DNA from: VGNY01 sp964549635
GTDB lineage: Bacteria > Chloroflexota > Dehalococcoidia > GIF9 > UBA5629
Length of the DNA stretch: 64,000 nucleotides
Direction of reading: 5' to 3'
NCBI GenBank assembly: GCA_964549635.1
Contig: CAZJVJ010000001.1
Span: 1-64,000, forward strand
The notes under the pieces are model-generated. The model saw only the letters and a list, made by a program, of their open reading frames with translations, was not told where the DNA came from and ran no database searches. A program made the translations under genes and the position numbers. This document shows positions 1-8,517 of the stretch, one piece after another (position 1 is the first letter of the stretch; every line of letters starts with the position of its first letter).

Positions 1-353
1 AAGCGATGGAGATCGCCTAACAAGGGTATATACCGTTAACGGTGCAGTACTACTGCCTCTGGCCATGGCCACAAGTATAGATGCTTTGGCAATCGGCCTA
101 ACTTTTGCCCTCATGAGACTAAATATGAAGGTGGCTTGCGCAACTATAGGGATTGTTGCCTATGGCATAACAACAGCCGGTTTTACACCAGGGAGTAAAG
201 CAGCTAAGCTTTTTGCTAGACATACTGAACTTCTTGCTAGACATACTGAACTTCTTGGCGGTCTTATACCTAATTGGCACCGGCATCAGGATCCTTCTGA
301 GTCATATTTTGTGGCCAGCAACGAATATGCAGAGCTGCTTTAAACGTAAATAG
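1..353 (+). pseudogene. mntP: MntP-like manganese efflux pump, 3' part, frameshifted
   Basis: The reading frame starting at base 2 is open from the window edge, so the 5' part of the gene lies outside. The segment ATSIDALAIGLTFA is the typical second-half signature of MntP, a small multi-pass membrane protein that exports manganese. Two lesions are visible. A perfect 21-bp tandem duplication (213-254) adds seven residues (RHTELLA). Just after GGLI (codon 266-268) the frame is lost: skipping one C at 269 or 270 restores LIGTGIRILLSHIL, the expected last helix, with a stop at 351-353. As it stands the frame runs on to 343 with unrelated residues. I call it a decayed gene; a sequencing error could explain the frameshift but not the duplication. 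Confidence 0.7.
213..254 (+). repeat. Perfect 21-bp tandem duplication
   Basis: Two identical adjacent copies (213-233 and 234-254) of a 21-base unit that begins TTGCTAGACATACTG. It is in frame and doubles the residues RHTELLA within the mntP remnant. It looks like a replication-slippage event. Confidence 0.9.
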
Positions 354-440
354 ACTCGGCACCGGACATTGTTTGCCCAAAAGTTGAAAAATGGCAGCAC
401 TGTTGGTAAGCAGACGCCTGCTGACAATCTGATCAAGAGA

Positions 441-1109
441 TTACTTTGGGCCGGTGTATAAGACCGCCAGTATTTTGGCCTTCTTTTCGGTGGCGGATTT
501 GACCAGATGGGGCTGGTTAGAGTCGTAGTATACGGCATCGCCGGGTTTGAGAAACTCTACTGTATCACCAACCTGCACCTTCGTCTCCCCTTCGAGCACG
601 AAAAGGAACTCCTGACCGTCGTGAGTGGAAAACTCCTCCGTTTCTGTAGGTAGCAGAGTTACAATGAATGGTTCCATCATACGGTTAGCCTTTTCCGGCG
701 CTAGCGACTCATACAAATATCCGTATCTTTCAGCCTTCTTCTTTCCGTAACGAGCCACAGCCTTCCCTTTACCCTTCCGCACTACGGTTATAGGCTTCTC
801 CACACCCGGAGAGATGAAATAGCCCATCTTCATGTCAAGAGCTTTGCCTAACCTTACCAACTGCCCTAGAGGGGGTACTGTCTCCCCTGATTCTATACGT
901 TTCAAAGTCTCCACATCAATGCCGGTGCGGCTGCTAATGTCCTCAAGGGTAAGCTCACGCAATTGTCTCGCTTTCTGAATACGCTCACCCAGAGCTTCCT
1001 TCACTTTCTCAGGTTCTTTCACAGGCGCCGGGCCAGCAAAATCAGTAAGCAAGTCTTCAGGCTTTGCAAGTCTCCGTTTACATTTAACTCGCCTTGCCTC
1101 TTTTTCCAT
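441..1109 (-). CDS. XRE-family HTH regulator with C-terminal cupin domain
   Basis: A 222-residue transcriptional regulator. Residues about 42-100 form an XRE/Cro helix-turn-helix (RELTLEDISSRTGIDVETLK, then an ESGETVPPLGQL loop). Residues about 145-215 form a cupin_2 barrel (HDGQEFLFVLEGE, then PGDAVYYDSNQPH), which in this family senses a small ligand. The charged N-terminal 40 residues are extra. It lies 100 bp downstream of the acyl-CoA dehydrogenase on the same strand, so control of nearby acyl-CoA or amino-acid metabolism is a reasonable guess. The ligand cannot be read from the sequence. Confidence 0.85.
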   Translation of the reverse strand: MEKEARRVKCKRRLAKPEDLLTDFAGPAPVKEPEKVKEALGERIQKARQLRELTLEDISSRTGIDVETLKRIESGETVPPLGQLVRLGKALDMKMGYFISPGVEKPITVVRKGKGKAVARYGKKKAERYGYLYESLAPEKANRMMEPFIVTLLPTETEEFSTHDGQEFLFVLEGETKVQVGDTVEFLKPGDAVYYDSNQPHLVKSATEKKAKILAVLYTGPK

Positions 1110-1174
1110 CTTAACCTCTCCTTACCTCTTAATAACGCTATTTGACTACACTCAATAAGCAACAGCTTACAATA

Positions 1175-1192
1175 GCAAGGCTAAAACCTTGC
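1175..1192. repeat. Small dispersed palindrome, copy 1
   Basis: GCAAGG-ctaaaa-CCTTGC hairpin in the gap between the acyl-CoA dehydrogenase stop and the cupin regulator, followed by ATCACTGAA. It resembles the sequences at 6241-6254 and 31602-31619, which have the same core and ATCAC or TGATGAA flank. Confidence 0.5.
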
Positions 1193-1213
1193 ATCACTGA
1201 AATAGCCTTTATT

Positions 1214-2377
1214 CTACAGTGCTCGACCGGCTACGCCAATATGGCGTGCAATCACTATCCTCAAAATTTCCGACGTACCTTCCCCGATTTCCAACAACCT
1301 CTGGTCTCGATAAAATCTCTCAATCCTGAAGTCCTTCATCAGCCCATAGCCACCGTGAAGTTGCAAGGCTTGGTGCACACAACGATGCATTACCTCTGAA
1401 CAGTAGAGTTTGGCCATAGCAGCTTCCTTGGTTATTGGTCGCCCCTGCTCCCTCATCCAGCAGACCTTGTACAGAAAGTTCCTAGCCAGCTCAATCTCAA
1501 GCGCCATGTCAGCCAGCTTAAACGCATTAACTTGAAAGGAGCTGATGGGACGGCCGAACTGTATACGCGTATTAGCGTACTCCAGGGCCAATTCAAAGGC
1601 ACCCTGTGAGCCACCGAGTCCCATAGCAGCAATGCTGAGCCGACCTCCATCAAGCGTGGTGAGCATCTGATGAAAACCATCTCCCCTTTTTCCCAGAAGG
1701 TTCTCCTTGGGCACGATGCAATCATCGAAAAAGAGCTCCCCGGTATTTGAGGCACGCCACATCATCTTGCCCTTCATCTCTTTGGCAGTAAAACCAGGAG
1801 CATCTTTAGGAACTAGGATACAACTCAGTTCCGGCTTGCCATCCTCACGCCTCCCCGTTACCGCCTGAACGGTTACTACACCTGTCAGGGGACAGGCGGC
1901 GTTGGTGATAAAGATTTTCCTGCCGTTTATAACCCAGTGGTCCCCTTTAAGCTCAGCAGTAGTTCTAGAACTTCCGGCATCGGAGCCGGCCTCTGGCTCA
2001 GTAAGACCAAATGCTGCCAGACATTCCCCTGCGCACAGTTTTGGCAGCCACTCTTGCCGTTGCCTCTCATTGCCAAAATAATATATTGGGCCGATCCCCA
2101 GAGAATTTCCGGCGGCGATAGTGGCTGCCTGAGAACCGTCTACCCGGGCCAACTCTTCAACTACTATGATGTAGGACACATACCCCATGTTAGAACCGCC
2201 ATATTTTTCGGAGACAAAACAACCCAGTAATCCCAGTTCAGCCATCCTCTTCGTCAGCTCAACAGAAAACCGTTCCTTCTCGTCCAGCTCCCGAGCAACT
2301 GGGGCTATCTCCCTTTCAGCAAACTCTCGAACTGCCTGACGTGTTAGCTTTTGTTCCTCAGTTAAATCAAAGTCCAT
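1214..2377 (-). CDS. Acyl-CoA dehydrogenase
   Basis: 387 residues, full length for a short/medium-chain acyl-CoA dehydrogenase, a soluble FAD flavoenzyme that makes 2-enoyl-CoA and passes electrons to ETF. Visible signatures are the N-terminal helical domain (MDFDLTEEQKLTRQAVREFA), the middle segment AFGLTEPEAGSDAGS, and the C-terminal block LQLHGGYGLMKDFRIER with IGEGTSEILR, whose first Glu sits at the usual catalytic-base position. The substrate chain cannot be inferred. It is followed on the minus strand by the cupin regulator and preceded 18 bp upstream by the aminotransferase, so it is probably co-transcribed. ETF genes lie about 6 kb away. Confidence 0.93.
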   Translation of the reverse strand: MDFDLTEEQKLTRQAVREFAEREIAPVARELDEKERFSVELTKRMAELGLLGCFVSEKYGGSNMGYVSYIIVVEELARVDGSQAATIAAGNSLGIGPIYYFGNERQRQEWLPKLCAGECLAAFGLTEPEAGSDAGSSRTTAELKGDHWVINGRKIFITNAACPLTGVVTVQAVTGRREDGKPELSCILVPKDAPGFTAKEMKGKMMWRASNTGELFFDDCIVPKENLLGKRGDGFHQMLTTLDGGRLSIAAMGLGGSQGAFELALEYANTRIQFGRPISSFQVNAFKLADMALEIELARNFLYKVCWMREQGRPITKEAAMAKLYCSEVMHRCVHQALQLHGGYGLMKDFRIERFYRDQRLLEIGEGTSEILRIVIARHIGVAGRAL

Positions 2378-2395
2378 GCTAGCAACTCCCGGGCT

Positions 2396-3592
2396 TTATT
2401 TTCGATGTCTCTCCACGAACCTACCTATCCGTTTAAGCGCCTCCTCAATTTCGCTGAGGGAAGCAGCATAACAGCAACGAACATAGCCCTCACCACACTG
2501 ACCAAAAGCCGAGCCAGGAACAACTGCTACCTTTTCCTCCCACAACAACCGCTCAGCGAATTCCTCTGAGGTCATACCCGTCATTTTTATTGATGGAAAG
2601 GCATAGAAAGCCCCCATTGGTTCAAAGCAGGACAGACCGATATCCCGTAGCCCCTTCACTATTACTCGTCGCCGCCTGTCATACTCTCGCAACATCGCCT
2701 GCACCTCATTATCCCCAGCCCTCAAAGCCTCAAGCGCTGCCATTTGCCCCATGATAGGCGCACACAGCATGGTATACTGATGAATCTTGGTCATAGCCCC
2801 GATGATATCCTTATTGGAAACGGCATAACCTACTCGCCATCCGGTCATAGCATAGGCTTTGGAAAACCCATTTAAAAGTATAGTCCGCTCTCTCATGCCT
2901 GACAACGTAGCCAGGCAAGTATGTTCGACGCCATAGACTAATAGCCCGTAGACTTCGTCTGAAATTAGCAGCAGATTATATCGTTTTACCAGTTCAGCGA
3001 TTCGAATCAATTCTTCCTTTAACATGATTGCACCGGTAGGGTTGGCTGGATAGCCAATAAGTATTGCCTTCGTTTTAGGTGTTATTCGCGCTTCAATGTC
3101 ATCCGCTATTAGTTTGAAGCTATTCTCCTCAGTGGTCGGTACCATGACAGGTATACCACCAGCTAGGGTCACACAGGCAGGATACGAGACATAGCAAGGG
3201 TCTGGCATGATGACCTCATCACCAGGATTCAGTATGGCTCTAGCAGCCAGATCGAGGGCTTCGCTAACACCAACGGTGATGAGAATTTCGTCATCGGGGT
3301 CATAGTTCAACCCATAACAAGACTCCAGGTAATTTGACAGCGCCATCCTCAGTTCCGGCATTCCCTTGTTCGAGGTATACATGGTATAGCCTTTTTCCAG
3401 GGAATAAATAGCAGCTTCACGGATATGCCACGGTGTGACAAAGTCAGGTTCCCCAACACCCAGAGAAATCACTCCTTCCATCGAAGAAATCAAGTCAAAA
3501 AACTTTCTGATACCCGATGGCGGGATTGAATTTACCTTCTCCGATATTCTGTTGGTGGCTAACCTGGTATGACCTGACTCGTTTTCAGACAC
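2396..3592 (-). CDS. PLP-dependent class I/II aminotransferase
   Basis: 398 residues, fold-type I aminotransferase of the aspartate/aromatic group. The cofactor lysine lies in NGFSKAYAMTGWRVGYA, the Asp binding the pyridine nitrogen in LLISDEVYG, and GYPANPTGA is the substrate/PLP-phosphate loop. It sits 30 bp downstream of the Lrp-type regulator on the same strand, a frequent pairing in which the regulator senses the amino acid that the enzyme handles. The exact amino donor is not decidable from sequence alone. Confidence 0.9.
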   Translation of the reverse strand: MSENESGHTRLATNRISEKVNSIPPSGIRKFFDLISSMEGVISLGVGEPDFVTPWHIREAAIYSLEKGYTMYTSNKGMPELRMALSNYLESCYGLNYDPDDEILITVGVSEALDLAARAILNPGDEVIMPDPCYVSYPACVTLAGGIPVMVPTTEENSFKLIADDIEARITPKTKAILIGYPANPTGAIMLKEELIRIAELVKRYNLLLISDEVYGLLVYGVEHTCLATLSGMRERTILLNGFSKAYAMTGWRVGYAVSNKDIIGAMTKIHQYTMLCAPIMGQMAALEALRAGDNEVQAMLREYDRRRRVIVKGLRDIGLSCFEPMGAFYAFPSIKMTGMTSEEFAERLLWEEKVAVVPGSAFGQCGEGYVRCCYAASLSEIEEALKRIGRFVERHRK

Positions 3593-3622
3593 ACTACCTC
3601 CAGACTAACAAATAAAGGCCTC

Positions 3623-4102
3623 TTATGGCATTACCGGCAGGCGTTTGAACCCTTCGTCGCCCTCAAAAATTTCACCATCCTCCTTATATTTCTTAAGGAT
3701 GAAATGCGTAACCGTCCCCTGCACCGTTTCCAACGGCGCTAATTTTTCTGAGACGAAAACAGCGATTTCCTGCATGGTCCTGCCAGCTACCAGCACCGCG
3801 AGGTCATAAGTTCCGGAAACTAAATAAACAGAGCGGGCCTCTGGGAACTTATAAATACGCTCGGCAATGGCATCAAAACCGACGTTGCGCTGGGGAATAA
3901 CCTTGACTTCGACCAGTGCCCAGACCTGCTCTTCGCCCAATTTGCTCCAGTCTATAACAGTCTTATATTTTAAAATAGTCCGCTCCTGTTCAGCCTTTTT
4001 AATTACCTCCTTCACCTCATCAACTGGTATTCCCGTCATAGTAGAGATTTGTTCCGGTGTTAGCCGAGAATCTTTCTCCAGAGCCTCAAAAATTTGCTTC
4101 AT
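3623..4102 (-). CDS. Lrp/AsnC-family transcriptional regulator
   Basis: 159 residues: an N-terminal winged HTH (SRLTPEQISTMTGIPVDEVKEVIK, residues about 12-35) and a C-terminal RAM effector domain (VYLVSGTYDLAVLVAGRTMQEIAVFVSEKLA). The family responds to amino acids and usually controls adjacent amino-acid enzymes. Its start overlaps the stop of the upstream small gene by 4 bp (ATGA), so the two are translationally coupled, and the aminotransferase follows after 30 bp. Confidence 0.9.
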   Translation of the reverse strand: MKQIFEALEKDSRLTPEQISTMTGIPVDEVKEVIKKAEQERTILKYKTVIDWSKLGEEQVWALVEVKVIPQRNVGFDAIAERIYKFPEARSVYLVSGTYDLAVLVAGRTMQEIAVFVSEKLAPLETVQGTVTHFILKKYKEDGEIFEGDEGFKRLPVMP

Positions 4103-4350
4103 GCTGCCTCCTCAGCCCTTGATAACGAATCAGTGATAAGCCACCATTCGTCTTGAGCTTCATTATAGCAAAGTCTACAGACCTTCTCATCATCAGTGAC
4201 AACCCTAAAAAAACGCTTGCCCGGCTCAAGCCACTCGTTCTCAACCAGCACTACTTTATGCTGTTGGCCCAGCCATATAAATGATTCCGGCCTCTGGGCA
4301 TAAATATAGCCCGAATAGCAGTTGACTTGAATCTTATTTAATTCCCCCAC
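4099..4350 (-). CDS. Small conserved protein, DUF6504-like
   Basis: 83 residues starting with GTG at 4350, with a strong AAGGAGG ribosome-binding site about 15 bases upstream. The core (RPESFIWLGQQHKVV, RFFRVVTDDEKVCRLCYNE, DEWWLI) has the beta-rich, Trp-rich pattern of a small family found beside Lrp-type regulators; the DUF6504 assignment is from memory. It overlaps the regulator gene by 4 bp, and the coupling supports that it is a real gene. No function is known to me. Confidence 0.7.
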   Translation of the reverse strand: MGELNKIQVNCYSGYIYAQRPESFIWLGQQHKVVLVENEWLEPGKRFFRVVTDDEKVCRLCYNEAQDEWWLITDSLSRAEEAA

Positions 4351-4422
4351 CCTCGTTCCCTCCTTTAGAGCGAAAATTTATCTCTGCCGTTCATCATCTA
4401 AACTTCGCCACAAATTCAGCAA

Positions 4423-5883
4423 TTAAATCGGCGGTTTTCTCTGATGCCACTCAGTAGCCTGTTCATAGGTAAAAGCTACACGGAGTACTGTTTCCTCATC
4501 AAAAGGCTTGCCTATGATTTGCATGCCAACTGGCAGACCGTCAGCAAAGCCGGCCGGGATAGAGATAGCCGGGAGGCCAGCGATATTTACAGGCAATGTA
4601 CAGACATCGCTCAAATACATCTGTATCGGGTCATCAACCTTCTCTCCAAGCCTAAACGGCACGGTCGGTGATGTCGGAGTCACCAGTACATCATACCTCT
4701 CAAAAGCCTCAGCGAACTCTCTCCTTATCAACGTGCGCACCTTCTGAGCTTTAAGATAGTACGCATCATAGTAACCAGCGGACAGGGCATAAGTACCCAG
4801 CATAATGCGCCTCTTCACCTCGGCACCGAAACCGAATTGCTTGGTCTTCTCCATTGCCTCCCATATATTATCGGCATCCTGATAAGAGAAGCCGTATTTT
4901 ACACCATCATAGCGTGCCAAGTTGGCCGATGCCTCTGAAGGAGCTAGTATGTAATAAACAGCCAGGGCGTATTTGGTCAGCGGCAATGAGACATCCCTAT
5001 CTATTTCAGCACCCATATCCTCTAGCTTTTTTATAGCTGACTCTATGCTCATCCTTACCTCATTTTGCATCCCCTCGACAAAATATTCCTTAGGTATACC
5101 GACACGCAACTTTGTGACATCTGCGACTAGCGCTTTTGTGAAATCAGGCACCGGATAAGGTGCCGTCGTGGAGTCTCGCAAGTCATGCCCGGCTATAATG
5201 TTAAGCACCAGCGCGCAATCAGCAACCGTCTTGGTCATAGGCCCAATCTGCTCAAGTGAGCTGGCAAAGGCGACCAAGCCGAATCGGCTCACCCGGCCAT
5301 AGGTGGGTTTTAGGCCAACAATGCTACAAAAGCCGGCAGGTTGACGGATGCTGCCGCCAGTATCCGAACCAAGGGCATATATAGCCTCGTCTGCAGCCAC
5401 AGCAACGGCTGAACCACCACTACTGCCACCTGGGACACGGTCTAAATCCCAAGGGTTCCTTGTAGGAAAAAACGCAGAGTTCTCCGTTGACGACCCCATG
5501 GCAAACTCATCCATGTTGGTCTTCCCCAGGATCACCCCTTTTTCGGCTTTTAGTCTCTCGATAACCGTAGCATCATAAGGCGGTACAAAATTCTCCAAAA
5601 TTTTCGATGCGCAGGTAGTCCTGATGCCCTTGGTGCACATGTTGTCTTTGATTAAGGCCGGTATGCCGGTAAGCGGCTTGAGCTCACCATTCCGAATAGC
5701 TTTATCAGCTTCTTTTGCCTGCTCCAGAGCAGCCCCTTCACAGATGGTTATGCAAGCCTGAAGCTTATCTTCAACCGCGGCCAGACGTGACAGGCAAGCC
5801 TTGGCCAACTCCACCGAGGATACCTTTCTTTCTTTCAAGAGTTGATGAGCCTGGGTCAGCGTCAGTCTGCAAAGGTCGTCCAT
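4423..5883 (-). CDS. gatA: Aspartyl/glutamyl-tRNA amidotransferase subunit A
   Basis: 486 residues, standard length for GatA. This amidase subunit releases ammonia from glutamine so that GatCAB can convert Glu-tRNA(Gln) or Asp-tRNA(Asn). The Ser-cisSer-Lys triad is visible as PALIKDN (Lys), GGSSGGSAVAVA and SDTGGSIRQPA. The C-terminal part (LPVGMQIIGKPFDE) is typical. gatC lies 3 bp upstream on the same strand. gatB is not in the window. Confidence 0.97.
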   Translation of the reverse strand: MDDLCRLTLTQAHQLLKERKVSSVELAKACLSRLAAVEDKLQACITICEGAALEQAKEADKAIRNGELKPLTGIPALIKDNMCTKGIRTTCASKILENFVPPYDATVIERLKAEKGVILGKTNMDEFAMGSSTENSAFFPTRNPWDLDRVPGGSSGGSAVAVAADEAIYALGSDTGGSIRQPAGFCSIVGLKPTYGRVSRFGLVAFASSLEQIGPMTKTVADCALVLNIIAGHDLRDSTTAPYPVPDFTKALVADVTKLRVGIPKEYFVEGMQNEVRMSIESAIKKLEDMGAEIDRDVSLPLTKYALAVYYILAPSEASANLARYDGVKYGFSYQDADNIWEAMEKTKQFGFGAEVKRRIMLGTYALSAGYYDAYYLKAQKVRTLIRREFAEAFERYDVLVTPTSPTVPFRLGEKVDDPIQMYLSDVCTLPVNIAGLPAISIPAGFADGLPVGMQIIGKPFDEETVLRVAFTYEQATEWHQRKPPI

Positions 5884-5886
5884 GAC

Positions 5887-6174
5887 TTATTCTAATACTG
5901 CTCTTATCTTGAAGTAATTTGCTTCGCGCCGAGGTGCATTAGCTAGAACATCTTCCAGAGGGAGCGATGGTTTGGCTTCATCAGGTCTAAAGATATTTTG
6001 TAAGGCTATAGATTGCGCAGTAGGTGGCAGATCAGCGGTGTCAAGCTGTTTAAGTATCTCGAAGTTCTCCAATATATCAGACAGCTGAATTTGGAACTTC
6101 TCTATCTCAGACTCACTTAATCCCAATCTGGCTAACCGAGCTATGTGCTCCACTTCCTCGCGACTCAGCTTCAT
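5887..6174 (-). CDS. gatC: Aspartyl/glutamyl-tRNA amidotransferase subunit C
   Basis: 95 residues, the usual size of GatC, which wraps around GatA and GatB and stabilises the complex. The N-terminal helix VEHIARLARLGLSESE and the ending RREANYFKIRAVLE, with a conserved PRR-like segment, match the family. It is the first gene of the gatC-gatA pair. A TATAAT on the minus strand at 6215-6220 may be its -10 element. Confidence 0.95.
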   Translation of the reverse strand: MKLSREEVEHIARLARLGLSESEIEKFQIQLSDILENFEILKQLDTADLPPTAQSIALQNIFRPDEAKPSLPLEDVLANAPRREANYFKIRAVLE

Positions 6175-6240
6175 ATGACTCCACCTTAAAAGGACTTACT
6201 AGCAAATGTCACATATTATAACACAAAGAACTTGTTGAGC

Positions 6241-6254
6241 GAGGCTTCAGCCTC
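6241..6254. repeat. Small dispersed palindrome, copy 2
   Basis: GAGGCT-tc-AGCCTC hairpin in the divergent gatC/fusA gap, flanked by AGC on the left and ACTGATGAA on the right. It matches the core of the copies at 1175 and 31602. Confidence 0.5.
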
Positions 6255-6368
6255 ACTGATGAAAGGAATACATGTAGCCACAAAGGTTAAGTTTTGCGAA
6301 TCTGACCCTGCAAAATCGCAGACTCGAATTAGACTGATCAGCAATCAACTCAATTACCTGTATATGCC

Positions 6369-6398
6369 TTGACGTTTAGAGCGGGACATTGCTACAAT
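6369..6398 (+). promoter_or_regulatory. Sigma70-type promoter of the EF-G paralogue
   Basis: TTGACG (6369-6374), 18-bp spacer, TACAAT (6393-6398). The predicted start of transcription is about 35 bases before the GTG at 6442. Confidence 0.7.
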
Positions 6399-6441
6399 GC
6401 ACTAATCTGTCAAACCAACTGCTAGGAACGAGGTATAACAA

Positions 6442-8502
6442 GTGCATCATTTTTCTCCAGAAAAAATCCGTAATGTCGTCATCCTATCACATTCAGGTGC
6501 TGGAAAAACATCACTATCAGAGGCAATGCTTTTCAACTCAGGCGCCATAACCCGCCTGGGTAATGTGGCTGATGGTACAACCACTTCAGACTACGATTCC
6601 GCTGAGATAAAACGCCAGATAAGCATCAACCTGTCACTGCTACCCTGCCAATGGAAAGATTGTAAGCTGAACCTCATCGATACCCCAGGCTATCCCGATT
6701 TTGTCGCTGAAGTTAAAGCAGGACTAGCTGTCAGCGAAGGCGCAGTTGTGGTGGTGTGTGCTGTATCGGGCGTGGAAGTAGGCACCGAAAAGGTATGGCA
6801 GTACCTTAACGAAACAGAGCTGCCCTGTGTTTTATTCGTCAACAAGATGGACCGGGAGAACGCCAACTTTCTTAACGCTCTAAAAGACATCCAGACCAAA
6901 CTGGGGACAAAATGCCTACCAATCCAGCTGCCCATAGGCTCCCAAAAAGACTTCCAGGGCGTAGTAGATTTGATTGCCAGGAAGGCATATGCCGGTAATC
7001 CGTTAAAGGAAATCGAGCTACCCGCCGCTATGACTAGCGAAGTCAATTCTCACCGCGAGAAGCTGGTTGAGGCAGTGGTTGAGGTCGATGACAAACTTAT
7101 TGAAAGATATCTTGACGGAGAGGAGATAAGCCAGGAGCAGATTTACCGTTGCCTCAAGGAGGCTACCAGGTTGGGCAAGGTTGTGCCAGTTATGGTAGGT
7201 TCCGCCTTAAAGAACATCGCTGTTACACCCTTAATGGATGCCATAGTCGATTACCTCCCATCGCCCAGGGACAAAGGTGCTGTGAAGTCCATTAACGCTT
7301 CAACAGGTGAAGAGCAGAAGGTGGAACCGGCTGCTGACTCACCTCTTTCTGCTCTGGTGTTCAAGACCACCAATGACCCACGTGTAGGCAGAATTAGCTA
7401 TCTCAGAGTTTATTCAGGGACTATCTCCAGCAACTCACACGTATGGAATATCAACAAAAGCACCACGGAACGAATTGGACAGCTCTTTGGCCTGCGGGGT
7501 AAAACACAGGAGCCAGTAACCCAGCTTGGTGCTGGAGATATTGGTGCAGTAGCTAAACTGGCATCAACAGCCACGGGTGATACTCTCGGCACGCGCGAGC
7601 TTCAATTAAGATTGCCCTCAATCGAGTTTCCCCAGCCGGTGCTGTATATGGCAGTCCACCCCAAAGCGAAAGCCGATTTAGATAAAATGAGCACAGCATT
7701 GCCTAAAGTGTGCGAAGATGACCCAACGTTGAGAGTGCAACGGGAACCTGATATCGGCGAGATCCTCTTGGGAGGGATGGGAGAAACCCACCTTGAGGTA
7801 GCTGCTGAGAGATTATCCAGCAAGTTCGGTGTGGAGGTGATTCTCCAGAAACCTAAAGTCCCTTACAAAGAAACGATTACTGTTAAAACCCAGGCCGAGT
7901 ATAAACACAAGAAACAGACAGGTGGACATGGCCAGTATGGCCATGTATTCTTGGAATTGGAGCCCTTACCTAGGGGCTCGGGTTTTGAATTTACCGAGAG
8001 GGTAGTTGGCGGAGCCGTGCCCAAGAACTACATCCCAGCTGTAGAAAAGGGAGTAATGGAGGCCAGACTTGAAGGGATTTTGGCCGGCTATCCTGTAGTC
8101 GATGTGAGGGTAACTCTCTATGATGGGAGCTCTCATCCGGTAGATTCATCAGACATGTCCTTCAAAATCGCTGGGGCGCAGGCCCTGAAAAAGGGACTAG
8201 CTCAAGCACAATGTGTATTACTGGAACCTATTGTAAATATGACAATCATCGTGCCAGAGACATTCACTGGCGATATAATCGGCGACCTTAACACTAAGCG
8301 AGCCCGTGTTTTAGGAATGAGACCCTCAGACGGCACCAACATTATACAGGCACAGGCACCACTGGCAGAAGTCCAGCGCTATGCAGTTGACCTAAGGTCA
8401 ATGACTCAAGGACGTGGTACCTTCACCGTCGAATTCAGCCACTATGAAGAGGTACCATCGCAAATCGCCCAGAAAATCATAAGCCAGAAGTCCGGACAGT
8501 AA
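6442..8502 (+). CDS. fusA: Elongation factor G-like translational GTPase (EF-G paralogue)
   Basis: 686 residues, EF-G length, starting with GTG. G motifs are visible: SHSGAGKT (residues 16-23), DTPGYPDF, NKMD and GSALKN. The P-loop has SGAGKTS where canonical EF-G has DAGKTTT, and switch I reads KRQISI instead of RGITI. This marks the EF-G2/FusA2 paralogue group rather than the housekeeping translocase. Domain IV (GGHGQYGHV) and the C-terminal domain (MRSMTQGRGTF-like) are present. It stands alone, with its own promoter and a convergent etfA downstream. The role of such paralogues in translation or ribosome recycling is not settled. Confidence 0.9.
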   Translation: MHHFSPEKIRNVVILSHSGAGKTSLSEAMLFNSGAITRLGNVADGTTTSDYDSAEIKRQISINLSLLPCQWKDCKLNLIDTPGYPDFVAEVKAGLAVSEGAVVVVCAVSGVEVGTEKVWQYLNETELPCVLFVNKMDRENANFLNALKDIQTKLGTKCLPIQLPIGSQKDFQGVVDLIARKAYAGNPLKEIELPAAMTSEVNSHREKLVEAVVEVDDKLIERYLDGEEISQEQIYRCLKEATRLGKVVPVMVGSALKNIAVTPLMDAIVDYLPSPRDKGAVKSINASTGEEQKVEPAADSPLSALVFKTTNDPRVGRISYLRVYSGTISSNSHVWNINKSTTERIGQLFGLRGKTQEPVTQLGAGDIGAVAKLASTATGDTLGTRELQLRLPSIEFPQPVLYMAVHPKAKADLDKMSTALPKVCEDDPTLRVQREPDIGEILLGGMGETHLEVAAERLSSKFGVEVILQKPKVPYKETITVKTQAEYKHKKQTGGHGQYGHVFLELEPLPRGSGFEFTERVVGGAVPKNYIPAVEKGVMEARLEGILAGYPVVDVRVTLYDGSSHPVDSSDMSFKIAGAQALKKGLAQAQCVLLEPIVNMTIIVPETFTGDIIGDLNTKRARVLGMRPSDGTNIIQAQAPLAEVQRYAVDLRSMTQGRGTFTVEFSHYEEVPSQIAQKIISQKSGQ

Positions 8503-8517
8503 CAGGGCTCTAATTCA

